The notes under the pieces are model-generated. The model did no database searches. It was not told where the DNA came from and saw only the letters and a program-made list of their open reading frames with translations. Below are positions 26,567 to 41,500 of a stretch of 64,000 nucleotides of DNA, one piece after another; the stretch's first letter is position 1; each line of letters opens with the position of its first letter. Source of the DNA: Callorhinus ursinus (Eukaryota; Chordata; Mammalia; Carnivora; Otariidae). The position numbers were made by a program, and so were the translations under genes. Location of the stretch: contig NW_020312785.1 of NCBI RefSeq assembly GCF_003265705.1, positions 130,832,498-130,896,497 of the forward strand, in the 5' to 3' direction.

Positions 26567-29500
26567 CAAGACAGTTAAGTCTACATAGTTTTGACCTTAA
26601 AAATTCCACACACAAAAATATAGGGAATAAAAAGTATATACCCCAATTAAATTTGCTTCTACGAAGGGTTTAGTCTTTTTGTTACTACGGTTTAATATAA
26701 CAAATCTGAATATTAGTCCCTTTGTAGTTTTTAAAAAACTGTCACATATACATTCATATTGCCATGAAAATCAAATTTCATGTTCCAAAATTTATCTTTT
26801 TCTCTATTAAAACACTATACCCACATCCATACACTTCATACACATATCTACCTACCCACCTAAATGGTTCCATATTGCCTATTTGACCAATTAGTTGGTA
26901 CTCATCTCAGGAAGAGTAAATAAACCTTATTATGTTGAGGGAAATGTAAAAAGTTGTTTTCTACTCATAAAAAAGCCATAGCAATAATACAGTAAGTAAA
27001 CAATGAAAAGACTGAATGAGCATACCATCTTCTGACTTCTGAGAGTATGAAGGAAATGAGAAGAGATTCCCAAAATCTTGACTTTTTTTGTCATGTGAAG
27101 ATTTTCTATTAGAAAGAAAAATTAAGCCACAGTATAATTTAAATATATGGTTTCAACCTTGGTAAATGATATATAATGTGTACTAAGGGATTATAATTAC
27201 AGTTCTCTCACTGGTCTCTCTTTGTTAAAGACAGGGTAACCAAACGCTTTTTTCTGTCTCATATTCACAGGTGTCCACACATACACAGAGACGCCAGAAA
27301 AGCCAATGATGTAACGTAAGAGAATGGAAGTTGAGCAAAAGTTAAAGTTATTCAAAATATCGCTACATTAAATTTTATGATTAATAGAACTGTTCCAGAA
27401 TTCAACATCAGTAAATTATTGCCAAAAACTTAAGGAGAAAGTCTGAATCTCTGTCAGTCATCAGTAATCCTATTTCTGATCCTAGACTGCGTATGATAAA
27501 ACACTTCTTTAAAATAGACAGTAAAGCACTTCCTTTAAAAATCTGAAATAGCTGTTGGGACGAGCACTGGGTGTTATACACAACTAATGAATTGCTGAAC
27601 ACTACAACAAAAACTTATGATGCACTATGTGTTGGCTAATTGAAAATAAAAAATTTTTAAAAAATAAATTTAAAAAACCTGAAATAGCTCACAAACTTCA
27701 CATCCTACACCTTAGTGTTTGATACTCTCTAGAGGCAAAAATAAATAAATAAATATGAAAAATCAATCAAGGCCAAAGTTAGGGAAGAAAATCAAACCTC
27801 CCAGTTCTAAAGTTTTAGTAACTTCTCTGAACCATGTTGTCTATGTCCCATAGGCCTGCTGCCTATTTTTATAAATAAAGTTTTCCTGGAACACAGCTAT
27901 GCTTGTTCATTTACATACTGTTTATGGCTGCTTTCTTGCTAAAATGGCAACACTGAGCAGTCGGAACAGAGACCATACGGCCTGCAAAGCCTGAAATATT
28001 TTCTATAGAGCCCTTTATGAGAAAAAACCTGCCAGTCCCATGCTTTAAGATACAGCAACAGTTCAGTCAACAGCTGCAATATTACCTAGATTTTTTCCTT
28101 TGTGAGGAGGACCTTACCTCGAATGATGATAAATTCTTAGATATAGTTTACTAGGGGATCTTTGATAGATTTCTAAATAACTGTACCATGTAACTGAATA
28201 GTAGTTGCTTCATTACTTACTCTGGAGTAGCTTTTGATTTGCCTGGTGAAAATGTATATTCATCTTTATCTAGGCCATCTGAAGGAACAAATTCATCTTC
28301 CCCATCATTTGTTATGGGAGATGCTTTAACTTTCAGCTCCTCTAAATCATTATTGTCATCATCATCATCAGCATCATCATCCTCTTCTTCTGAGAAATCA
28401 AATGTGTACTTAGGCCTTTCAGCTAGGAGAAAAATAAAAGTGAAGGTTAAACTCAAATCCAACTTTATCCACATGACATATTATGAATAATACATTTGAA
28501 AAATATTCCAGCTATCTCTAACACAAGAGGGGAAAAAAAAAAGACAAGCATTCAGGAAAAAAAAAAAAGCCAACAACTTCGTCCTCAATTATTTTGATAA
28601 TGTTAAGTGTTCATCTTGTTCTTCCCAGGAGGCGAATGGGGTAATGCTGCATATGGAAAGGAGAGCATAAACTAATGAGATTAATGATTAGGGTGCTATT
28701 TGTCATACTTAAATATGAACTCAGAAATAGTGGGGAATATAAGCCATTGTAAAAGTGACTACTAAGATTTCCCATTTCTACAATGAGAAGGCCAATTTAC
28801 TAGTCTTAGTGCTAAACGTTCTCTTAACCTCTTGCATTAAAACTTCTATCTTCTATTCACAGTTTTACTATGAAATGACAGACAGTATTCTTCAGATGAA
28901 TGAGAAAAAAATAAAGACCTGAGTATATTACTAAAACAATAATTTAATATAAAGCATAAAAAGTACCAGCTATGGGGAAAGGCACATTGATACAATGCAA
29001 ATAACTTTTATAATTTCTAGCATATATTATGGGAATAAAATTTTTAAAACATCTGGGTGCTATGTAATTTTATACTTCATTTTAGATGTATGAGAAAGCC
29101 TAAATATAATTTTGAAGCATCTAATTTAATAAATTTTCATATAACTTAAATTACACATGTTAATTCACCTACATTGTACTACCTATGCACATTAGGAAAA
29201 GAAAGTCAATCACCAGTGATTAGAGAACCGAAGAATTTAAGGCCTGACATATAATTTAAAAAGTATCTCCCAGAGGTAAAATAGCCATAATATGGTATCA
29301 TTCATTTTAATTAGGACTTACTAAAATTTGAGAAGAATCTATAAAATAGGACACTCAATTTTTAAGTACTTGAAGACTTCAAATTAATGAATATTCAGAA
29401 AGGATAAAACTGCATATTTAACAATATAGAATAACAAAATGGTATCTTCATCCTAACCCTAGCACTACAGTTACATAAATTATGCAATGTGCATGGAATC

Positions 29501-32500
29501 AGACTCCTAAAGCAGGAGGAAATTTTTCATGGGGGAAAAAAAAATGAAACAGAAACAAAACTACAAAGCACTTCTATTGATCTATCACTGTCGGTGTTCT
29601 ACCAAGGTACATTTTTACCAAACATCTTCAAACTATGGAGGGAATATAACTGAAACTTTTTAATAAAAATCAGTAAGAAAACTTGGTTTACTTTAGAGTA
29701 ATTTATGTCCAACTTTGCTAAAAACATCATTCTGTAAATCATTTTTTTTTGTCTTCGTGAATTGTAACTTCAGAAATACTAACAATTTAGTACTTTAATA
29801 GCATTGATAATAATAATACTAACTTATATGAGTAATATTAACTTGGTCAAACTATAATATACAATAAAATAAATATACAATGTATCAAAATACCAGCTGC
29901 TCTCCTAAGCAAAGAATCTCTTGGAATAACCACAGGTTCTGTTTCTTCCAAGTCACTTTCTGACTTGGATTCATCATCTGACCAAGGATTCCGTTTCTTC
30001 ACTTTCTTTGCACTGGATTTACCAGATGATGTAGGTGTTTTTCTCACCCTGGTACCTAAAAACAAAACAACAACAAAATATCATTAGTAAAAATAAAACT
30101 GTTAATAATGAAAGGTTAATTATAAAATAACAAGTGTTCATGAAAATTGAGAAATTACATCAACTATTAGAAGAAAAAACACAGTAAAAAAAAAATAGTA
30201 ATGCCCTGTACATATATGCATTTTCTCACAAAAAAACTTTGTAACAATTCCTCACCAGGCTCCTTTCTCTCCCTTTTGGGTTTGGGACCTTTATTTACAG
30301 GAGCTGACGGGACCAATGCCTCTTCTCCAGTACCCTCTACTGGTGTTCCACTGAATTCTTCATCGAATTCTACTTTTACTGCTGTGGTATCAAGATCACC
30401 CTACACATTAAACAAATAAATAACCAGAAGTAAAAATAAAAATTAACACCATACACTTTAGAGATACATTTCCAGCCATAGATCACTTCTACCTCTGAAA
30501 CAAATAATATATGTTAAAAAAAGAAAAAAAGATGATGATGATGATAGCAAGAGGGGAAGAATGAAGAGGGGGGAATCGGAAGGGGAGACGAACCATGAGA
30601 GACGATGGACTCTGAGAAACAAACTGAGGGTTCTAGAGGGGAGTGGGGTGGGGGGATGTGTTAGCCTGGTGATGGGTATTAAAGAGGGCACGTACTGAAT
30701 GGAGCACTGGGTGTTATATGCAAACAATGAATCATGGAACACTACATCAAAAACTGATGGTGTAAATTATGGTGATTAACATAACAATAAAAATTTTTTA
30801 AAAATCAACTGTAAAAAGTAAGAAGGCAGCTTTTGATTAGCAAAGGGACTTTCAAACCAATAGCAAGATATACCAAAGGGTACCTGCAAAATAAGTTCCT
30901 ATAGTTCAGACCTCTACATACTAGAAACACATCAGATTATTGAAGGAAGATAAGCAACACATGTCATGCACTGCTAGGCATTAGTCAAAGTCTTCCTACC
31001 CCAAGATTATTAAAAGACAGAGAAAGACACAAGGACAAGTCACTACAATACAAATAACAAATATGGAGGGAGGTGTAAAAGTAGCCCTTCAGGAGACGTG
31101 AGCAACTCTGCCAAGTGCAGGGTCAGGGAAGATTCCATGGAGAAGGAGCCTTTCTAATTGAGTTTTGAAAGAATCATGTATGTTTGCTAAGTGAGGAGAG
31201 GGAAGGAAGGAAGAGCACCCCAGTTTGCAAAAGACACAGAGGCACGATCGCCACATTGTATTTAGGGAATTACAAAGAGTCTGCTAGGATTGGAGGAAAG
31301 AGTAGCCACACAGAAACTAGGGAGGCACGCAGTTGCTAAATCACTGAATACCAGAGTCTGTGTGTAGTCAGTGGGGAGTCACCAAAAACTTTTAAGCATT
31401 TGTGCAATAATCACTTATTTTTGGAAATATCACTTGGGTAATAAGAGACTAGACAGAGATGAATGAAGTGGCAAAAAGTAGAAGTCATGATAAGATCACT
31501 AGAGACAGGAAGACTAATTAAGAGGAACACTTCTGTCAGAAAAGTTATGGAATTCTAAGACAGTATCAATGGGGATGAAGATAAGAGGGTGGATTTTGGA
31601 ACTGCTTCACAGGCAGTCAATAGGATTTAGTTACTGATTAAATGAGCAAGTCCCAGGTTTTGGACTTGTTAGTGATGGCTAATAAGGCACAGGGGTGAAA
31701 GAAGTTTTTTGAAATCAGGATAATGGGCTCAGCTTCAGATATGTGGAGTTTGGGCAGTGGGCATTCAGGTGGCTTTATTACCATGGCCCTCCTGAAAACA
31801 TTACAGCTTAGGGACATAGATTAAAGAGTCATCAGTGTGAGTGAAAAAAGCTCTGGGCATAGATGAGGTTACTTGAGACTATTTAAGGTAAAGAGAAGAG
31901 TGCTAAGAACACCAAGTGAAAAGGAGAGAAGTTATTTCCTAAAGAGGAACCTGTGTGTGGTAGGAAGCTACGTAAGAGGGAGAGTATAGATGTCAGTTTA
32001 TCAGAACAGTTTGAAGAGAGTGATCTCTTTGGTATCACAATGTTCCTATACTTTCAAACATTCGTTCGGCAGAGAACTCTCCAACCCTCTCACTCCAACT
32101 CTGAGGTTCATTTCCCAAGCTCTAATTAGACTACTGGACATGTCTACATATCCCCTGGATTCTAAAATCAACCTGCCCCAAAAAATCTGCCTCCCTCTTT
32201 CAAACCAGCATGGCTCCTCTTCCCTCAACTTTGAACAGCCCTCTCAGTGTTTCCTTCTTCTGGCTAACTCTTGCCCAACCTGCTGGAGGGTTAGGTAAAT
32301 CCCATACTTTTAAATCCTCAATAGCACCAGTCAATGCCAATGACGTAAGAGGTGCCTGGTAATTTTTTTTAACTAACAGTAATAACAAATAAATAGTAAA
32401 AAATAGCTTACTTTGAAAACCACACAGACCCTTTTCTGCTTATGAGACTTCTATGAATTGCTCATAATGTAGAATTAAAAGTTTCATTTTTAAGCTGATA

Positions 32501-35500
32501 CACTTTTTTGGTTGTGATTCCATGATTTTAAGGTAGAATGCTGCTGAATAGAGTATTTCTCTCATCAGAATCAAGGGGCACCTGGGTGGCTCAGTCGTTA
32601 AGTTTCTGCCTTCAGCTCAGGTCATGATCCCAGGGTCCTGAGATGGAGCCCTGCATCCGGCTCCCTGCTCTGCAGGAAGCCTGCTTCTCCCTCTCCCACT
32701 CCCCCTGCTTGTGTTCCCTCTCTCGCTGTGTCTGTGTCAAATAAATAAAATCTTGAAAGAGAGGGAGGGAGAGAGGGAGGGAGAGAGGGAGGGAGGGAGG
32801 GAGGGAGGGAGGGAGGGAGGGAGGAAGGAAGGAAGGAAGGTATTAAAAAAACAGAATCAACTCAGTAATTCCTTACATGTATGTGGATCCCTAACTTAAC
32901 GTTTTCTTTCTGTGGACCAACTGATCTCACAGAACAAATGATTGCCTATCACAGTGAAATATATTAGAAACAAAGCATGACTTAAGCACACAGTAAAATT
33001 AAAATACATATATACATTGGAATCCACCAATGAGCTAAAACAAGAGATATGTCATACCTTTTTCTTCTTCAGCAACTTTCTGCTGGCATCTGCCTTCATA
33101 GCAGTAATTTCAGGAACTATTCTTCTCCCATAAGGTGAGGGCATTGTCTCTTCCAATTGAAGTTTCTTCACCTTAGGTTTGCCAACTTTACCTTTTATTG
33201 CTTTTCCAGCCATTCCAGCCAGAATATCCTCTCGTTCTTGCGCTTCCACTTTCTGAAGTATAATTAAAAAGGAGGCAAGGGAAGAGGGTGGGTGCATAAA
33301 CAACTCGTAAGAAAAGACAATCACTACTGCATAAGAAATTAAAACGAGTATCATTAAGGAATAAACCTTTCCTTCCGACTGATATAATCTAAAATAAACA
33401 TTAAAAAAACACAATAATTCTAAGTCAAAAGACCTGAGTTGTAGTTCCAAGCCTAACTAGCTTCTCATTTGTAAAATAAGGGGGTAGTAACTAAACGACC
33501 TATATGGTCCCTTCTAACTCTAAGATCCTATGATATATTGGGCAATTTTAGAAAAAGTTTTTATTTTCTATCTTTCTCTACCTTTAAAAAAAAAAAAACA
33601 GAATTCTACCTGGAGAAAACTAAATTATAAAAAAAAGTTAAAATTTCTCTGTTATAAACCTAAAGACACTATCTATTCTATTTTGTAAAAATCAAAGTAC
33701 CAATATTCAATCATATATATTTTGTTCTTACCTCTTTGGGGGAAAAGAGACTGAATCAATAAGATATTTTGAAGTCAGTTAAGAAAATTTGATAGAAACT
33801 ATCAGAACTCAGTTTATTCTAAATTCCCATTCCATATAACTTTTTTTTTTTTTTAAAGATTTTATTTATTTATTCATGAGAAAGAGAGACAGAGAGGCAG
33901 AGGGAGAAACAGGCTCCCAAGGAGAAAGGAGCCCGACTCAATCCCAGGACCCTGGGATCATGACCTGAGCCGAAGGCAGATGCTCAACCACCTGAGCCAC
34001 CCAGGCGCCCTCCATATAACTTTTTATATTCATCTATTCCAGGTAGAAATTATTTCTTTATAACTTCATATAGCTAGAAGTTTAATCCTAATGTGACTTA
34101 TAAACACATTAGCCTTTTCAGAGTTAAAAGAAACTGAAATAAACATTACTTTTCCAAATATTTTTTAATGTAGACTTAACCTACATCCAGTTCTTCAACA
34201 AATGCTGCTAAGTCTTCTTTCCAAAGATCTGAAGGTGATTTTCTTTTAAGATCATTGACTTCTCGCCCCTATAATAAGAAAGTAGTATAATTTAAACAAT
34301 CAGTAACTTAATAATATATAAAGGGTAAATCAAAATACTTCTTTTTGGAAAAAGAAAAAGAAATGGATAATACTGAAATAGTTTCAAATTATTTAACCCA
34401 CAAAAGTTCATACTTTTGCATCTCTCTGTTTAATCAGTTCTTCAACTTTTTCTTTAGTAAGAGACCACAGAGACATATTTAAAATATAATTAAAATCGGG
34501 GCCTGAAGGAGTTCCTGAATCAGAGGAACTATCATCATGCTGGTTTTGTGTTTCTTCCTCTTCTGCTGCCTGTAAAAAATAATAAACTTTATATTAAAGT
34601 CCTGTATAGTATTAAATCAATGCTGAATTTTACTGAATATTGAGCTAAAAATTCCACAAATGCTATACTCTTAATACTCTATCTTAAGGGTGGATGGGGT
34701 TCTTTTAGATTATCTGCAGATTACCTATAAAAAATGTATTTCCTACAAAAAGTTTTCTACAAATACACAATAGTAAGTCTTCAAAAGGAATGGGTATATT
34801 CACTCCCCATTTATATAGGAATCTGATGAAAAATTAACTGCTTTGCCCAGGAACTAAGTCATGAAATGAGAAGATACCACATATCTTGAAATTAATAGAG
34901 TAGAACTAATGTTTTATCACTGCATCTTGTCAGATTTGTATACTGGTGAGTAAATGAACAATTTGAAACCCAAAATAAGTTATCACCTATGGAGAATGTT
35001 TTACAGTTGTAATATAAATATGCTAAGGTACAGTCACTCCTTTGATTTCTTAATAAAAATTCTCTAAAGCAAGAATACTCATGTATGAAGAGAAAGTTCA
35101 ATTAAGAATTTAGTAGCTGGTAAGTTAGAGTAAGAATTATGAGGGGTATTCTAAAATTTTATTCATAAGGTCTTTTCTCATAGAAAAGATTGCAATGGGG
35201 GCGCCTGGGTGGCTCAGTCATTGAGCATCTGCCTTCAGCTCAGGTCATGATCCCAGTGTCCTGGGATCGAGCCCTGCATCGGGCTCTCTGCTCTGCGGGA
35301 AGCCTGCTTCTCCCTCTCCCTCTGCCCCTGCTTGTGTTCCCTCTCTCGCTGTGTTTCTCTGTCAAATAAATAAAAAATCTTAAAAAAAAAAAAAAAAGAT
35401 TGCAATAAAAAATCCTCTTTTGCTAGTATTAAATTTCAAAATCCAGTGAATTTAATAGAAGTTATTATAGGTGACATCACCTCTAAGATTTTTAAAATAA

Positions 35501-38500
35501 CAAGAGCCACTAAATAAAACTGCATTTAAATTATTTAAGGCACTCAGATAATTAAAAACGACTGAGTTAACCATGATACTCCATGAAACAAAAAGTTCGC
35601 TTTTGGCAACCAAAAAAGAAAAAAATTGTTTTCAATTTAGTTTAAAATTTTCAGGAAAATAATGTATATATACTAAGTAAAGTTTGGCATACTTTAGAGG
35701 GGATAAAAATATAAATTGCAAAGCAACATGCTTCATTACATAAACGAAACTATGAATTCAATTAAGCAACAATAGCCAAATAAGAAATGCTGTTGCTGAG
35801 TTCATCAATGATTAATAAGTACCTAGACAAACAGTACTTACGACAAATTAATAAATTCTACCATTTTTAAAAATTCTTCATGAAACTGTGTTTCTTTGGA
35901 ATATTTAAGTTGTTACACTTACACTACTATTAAAATATTACTAGGGTGTTATAAAATCCTGTTTAGATCCACACTTTAAAAGTCTATTTGCTCTAGGCTT
36001 TGATGACACCCAAAGTATTATTAACGAACACTCGATGAATATATGTGTATTATCATTGTTAACATGAAGATAACTAAGGATATTTTCAGAAATCAGAAAA
36101 ATAAACTTTTCAAGTTCCAACGACAGAATTCTATTATGTTAAAAAAAAAACTAATCTCATAATCATCTGCTTTATAATTCTCTCTTCTCCAACTCTATAC
36201 AATAGGACACTCTTAAAAGAGCAGCTCCTTTTGTTACCTTAATCCCCAAAGTGAACACATGGCCAAGATGCTGAGAAAATTTTGATGGTGACAATGAAGT
36301 TATTGAAACCAACCACTAAGTTTTACCCATGAAATCTACTTCCACTGGAAGGGCATTCTCAAACCCTACACACCTTTACCTTCTAAAACTAAGCATTAAA
36401 TTTACTAGCTTACTAGTTAATATTTTTTAAGATATAGTTTAAACCAACAGTCCACACAGAAGGGCAAGCAGTGTATAAACCATAATTTGGGATTCAAAAA
36501 TGCAGTAAAATACATTGAAAGGAAAGCAAAGTGCTTGGATCATCTTAATTTTGAATATTCCCCATCTTGTCCTACCCCATTTTCCCTAAACGATAAATAA
36601 GCCTATTATCTTAACATGTAATTGCTAAGCATATAATTTATTCTAATTTTACTCACTCTAATATCTGGCATTATACTGACTGTTCAAAATTTTAAAAAGT
36701 TTAAATATAAACAAAAGCAGATGTCAATGTAGTTGATAAAAAATATGGAAAACATTGTGGGTTGAGAATTCATAAATGTAAGGAAGTTTGAAGTTATGTC
36801 ATATAATAACTTTTTTAAGGATAATAACATCAGTATCATATATACACAACATTCCAGTTAAGTAAAAAATTAGTCATTTCCATAATTTTCTTCCTTTTGT
36901 ACATTTGTGTTCTCAATCACAATGTTGTATTGCCTTTTTAAGTTTTTCTTTTAATTATTCACAACCGCAAGAAACTAATTCTTGAGAATTTCAAAGTTTC
37001 AATATTCCATTCACTGAATACTAGATATCTGAAATGAATAATTAATAAAACATCAGACTTTTAATCTGAAGTTCCAGGGTTTAAATCTCTGGTCTAAGAT
37101 CTAAGCACAGGGCAGAGCACATACTTGGTGCTCGATAAACACTGTAATACTGAACATTTTGTCTTTAGTCTTCCCAGCATAAACCGAAACCAGACCAAGT
37201 GAATAGTGATTGGATACCATACTATGACCATAGTCAGACCAGTGTGAAATGATTTATGTGCTACCAGTGTAGTTCCCAGATAGTACACATGCACCTCACA
37301 AAAACCACCACCACAAACAACTAACACCCTTTAATGGCAGGCTCAGAAAAAAGGCCAAGGAGACTGAGCTACCTTCTCACACCTGGAGTCATTTCTCCAG
37401 GCCCTGGTTGAGTCACACTGGCAAAGTGCTTTGTGGTGGGTGTGCACTGCAAATTCCTGTACTGTATCTGTTCTGTGGATAAACAGAAGACTTCAGTCTC
37501 CAAACAGACAACTCGGCACCTTTATAGCAGTACTGAATTTAAAATTTAGGGATTGGGTTGTTTGTTTTGGAATTTGCTTTTAAAAGCTTCTCTGAATGTC
37601 TTGTTCTGCAAATGATTACCTTTTCTTGTGCTTCTTTCCAGGCTTTCACTGGGTCAGATTCATAACCTCTCTGGACTAACATTTGAATCAAATCTTTCTT
37701 TGACCTATTCTCTATGTGAGGGAAAAATAAAGTTAGGATCAAGAAAAGAGATTCAATTTGTATTTGTTTATATTCTACTGATAAAAATGTCTTCTATTAA
37801 TAAAGATTTTTTTTTCCATTTTAACTAACGTTTAAATTTTTAAAGGTTGCATCTTACCTATAGTAATTTTTCCTTGTATCTTCTCTAAAATGAAACGGGC
37901 TTGATTGTTAAGCTTTGTAGACTCTGCTCCCAACATTCCTACAAGCCACTCCCTACGTAAACCATAATAACTTAATCGTAAATCAAAGAATTCTTTCAAA
38001 ATGTCTTGCACGGTTTCATACTTCTTGAGACATCCCATATGATCAAAGAGTACCTAAGAAAAACACAAAGTTTTTGAAGATGACATAAATCTGTATTGGT
38101 ATTTTTAACTTGTGTGACATCTACAGTATGTAAAATAACTATAACACACTTAAATGAACATACACCACCCCTAAAAGCTGTTAAACAGAACCAAAACTAT
38201 TAAGTACATTTCGGTAAATATTCTTTTGGTGACTCCAAGAAACTGATAAATTCTCAAAACTATGAAAATATTTAAAATAATTTTGAAAATAAAAATAGAT
38301 CCTTTAAAAAAAGGTTCTAATTCAAAACGGCTATAAAACCATCTAAGAAATTTTTTTTCAAACTAAAAGCATTCTAAGTTTACGAATGTTAAAGTTCTCT
38401 CTCCCCCACATACTCAATAGATGTGTATTTGTCTCTTTTTGTTTGTTTATAATTATGCTATAATTCAAACTTTCTCAATTTGGAGGAAAATTTTACTTCT

Positions 38501-41500
38501 TCTCTATCCTTTTTCTCCTTTTTTCTGTCTTTCTTAGCAGATGATGGCAGTTTGTCTCAGCCACTGTGCTACTGGAGTTTTTCTTTACGTCTAAAAGCTA
38601 ATTTGGAATGGAATGAGGGTAATCATACATGTTCACTTTCTACCTTTCTCTCCAATTATATACAAACATAAATATACAAGTTTAATAAATAGATTAGAAT
38701 TATGGGGAGATGACTACTCCACAATTAAAATGCTAATAGAGACAAGCATAAGGAACATGAAAATCCTGCACCAATCACTCCCATAACTTTTGGTCAGGGT
38801 GTGTATCCCATGTGCTCAAGCCCAGATGCACAAATGCAGAGTTGGGATTAAGAGTAGTGGATAATAATCTAAAGGAATGCACCTTGAGATTCTTCATCAA
38901 ATGTACAGGGGGAAAACCATTCAGACTTACTACAGCCACAACCATCATGAAACCAATTATAAAAATTCTACTTATGGCATGGAAGAAACATTAAATTAAT
39001 AGTAAATCTAATCAATTACCATGGAATTACAAGTAAGAGTAGTTTGAAGTTTAAAAACTTTGTGCAATCCAGCAGCTTCTGCTTGTGCTAGCTTCTCTTC
39101 AGTCATTTTCACCACAAATTTCACAGTTGTATCAGTATGATATTCTTTATAATCAGAAATTAATGCCGGTGTTTTATCTGTTCCATTTAGCATAGGTTCT
39201 AAAACCTGTTCTTTGTATACCTATAAAAGATTTAAAAAAAAGTAATTTTCCTGACACACACTCACATTCTCATACTACAAGTCATGCAATTTTTTAAATA
39301 TTCCCTACTCTGGTGGGAAAAAAAGAAAAACCTCCCTATCATCTGCCCAGTCAGTACAGAGGACAATATACGGGGGTCTCAATGGTGAAAGAAGATATAC
39401 AACGTAACGGTTCTGAGTTGCTTCTACACCAAAGGGCAAGGAAAAGGCTGAGTATGAAGAGGATGACATCAACTACATCTGACGAGATGACATGCATACT
39501 TTTAGATCTGTAATAGCTGACACTGACATGAATTTGTTAACCTATTTATAAGGGTTCCAAGCTAGCTTAAGTCATTCTACATTTAGAGAAATTAAACTTT
39601 TAAATTACTATTTGAATACTCAAAGCACAAATTCAACTGGATGGGTCAAAAATGTATATAGGAATTTTTAAACACTATATAGACTTAGGACAAACAATGA
39701 TGGAATCATATTCTTACCAGAAAGCATTCCACTGCCCTCCTGACAGGCAGCGAAAATACTTCTACTAACCTGTGTCCAAGTTCTAACTGGAAGCTCTGTA
39801 ATCTCTACTGTGTTTCTATCCACCACAAATATTTCACCACTGACTGCATACTGGTTTTGACCAAGCTCTTGGATGGTTCCTTTAAAGTTTTTGTAATTCG
39901 GAAGCTGCAGAGAAAAATAAAAATAACTTAAGGCCCTGACTTCTCTAACTGCCAGTACAGTATTTGAATGCCCCATCTACTGCTACTAACAGATTAACAT
40001 GACTGAAACTAAGTTCCTCATCCTTAATAGTCTGTCTCCAAATAATCACTCATTCTTGAATTCATAGCTTCTGTTAATATAATCTCAGCATCTCCCAATC
40101 TCAAAACCTTAGCTTTGGGCGCCCGGGTGGCTCAGTCTGTTAAGCGTCTGCCTTTGGGTCAGGTCATGATCTCAGAGTCCTGGGATACCACCCTGCCTTG
40201 GACTCCCTGCTCAGTGGGGAGTCTGCTTCTCTTTCTGCTCCTGCCCCCTGCTCTTGCGCCCTCTCTGTCTCAAATAAATAATCTTTAAAAACAAAAACAA
40301 AAAACCTTAACTTCATCTTTCTTAGTCTTAGAATATTTTTTTCAGCCTATTGCCTCTATACCTCCTTCTCCCCTAGACTAATAATCCTTTAAAATCAAAC
40401 TCCTTGGATGTTATATTGAAAGTCTTCCACAGTCTGGACCCAATCTAACTTTCTAACTTTTCTCCAATGATTTGCCTTCCATACCCTGCTTGAATATTTT
40501 GAATATTCTTACATATATATGTATATGTATCTATATACATATATATGTATCTACCCATATATATATACACTGAGCACTTGAAAAGCATGTATTGACCAGA
40601 TTGTCTTAATATTCTAAAATATATCTGAAAGGATTAAAACACTATAATCATAAAGCATTTTATGCTTCTATTAGAAAAACCTTAAGTACTTTAAAGTATT
40701 TAAGGAGAAAAACAGATTTTCATAAAAAATGAAATTAACTTTAATCAATTTTCCTACTAGTGTTTTATTTTAAAATACAAGAATGAAATAAAACTTGGAG
40801 AGAAATACATAAAAATATGAAGTTTGTTTCTATATGCTGGTTTTATCAAGTTTTTTTCCTCTTTGCTTATATTTTCTATAATGAGCACTACCATTTTTGT
40901 AATACAAATACACTTTAAGTGTATCATGATAAAAGGAAATTTCCAGATGATCCTAAATCACATAGAAAAGGGAGGACACTTTTTTGAGAAGTTTTTCTTG
41001 GAAGTAGTTTGGGGCAAAAACAAGCACAGTGGATGATATAAGGGCAAAAATAAAAAAAAATGGGGATACATTAAAATATATACAATTGTTTTTAAGATTC
41101 CTTACAACTCCAATACGACTTAGTTTGAGAACAAAAACAAAGTTGCATATAATTTTGTCATAAAAACATTATCTTTATAATTTAGATATTTGAAAACCTG
41201 AAATATGAAGTATTTTTCATTTTCAAAAAAGTTTTTCCCCATAATCCTTATCTCCAGGCTTTTCCCAAAGCTTGTATCTTTTACTATAAGCACATATCAA
41301 GTTACATACTACTAAGGTCTTTATTGTCCACAATATGTTCCAAAATGCAAATGCTTCCATTACTTTTTTAAAATGACTGGACTTAGTTAGTAGTACATTA
41401 TCATTTGTTAAATAAACAATATAAGCAGTAAGTTCTAAATAATTACCATAGGATGAGGATCCAAGCCATCTAGCATTCGTCTGACATTGTTCACAATTTC

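Larger units (their letters stand above)
34570..37619 (-). other. TOP2B intron, about 3 kb
   Basis: A+T-rich. Holds a can-SINE (35197-35393) and a tRNA-Lys-like fragment (about 37047-37096) with an L2-like tail after it. Nothing else is recognised. Confidence 0.65.

Noticed and set aside
28239..28490. Serine-rich open frame on the + strand over TOP2B exon 29 of 34
   Set aside because: It is the antisense of the Asp/Glu (GAT/GAA) run in the exon, and a serine run arises simply because ATC-rich DNA read on the other strand gives TCA/TCT codons. No promoter, splice or homology support.
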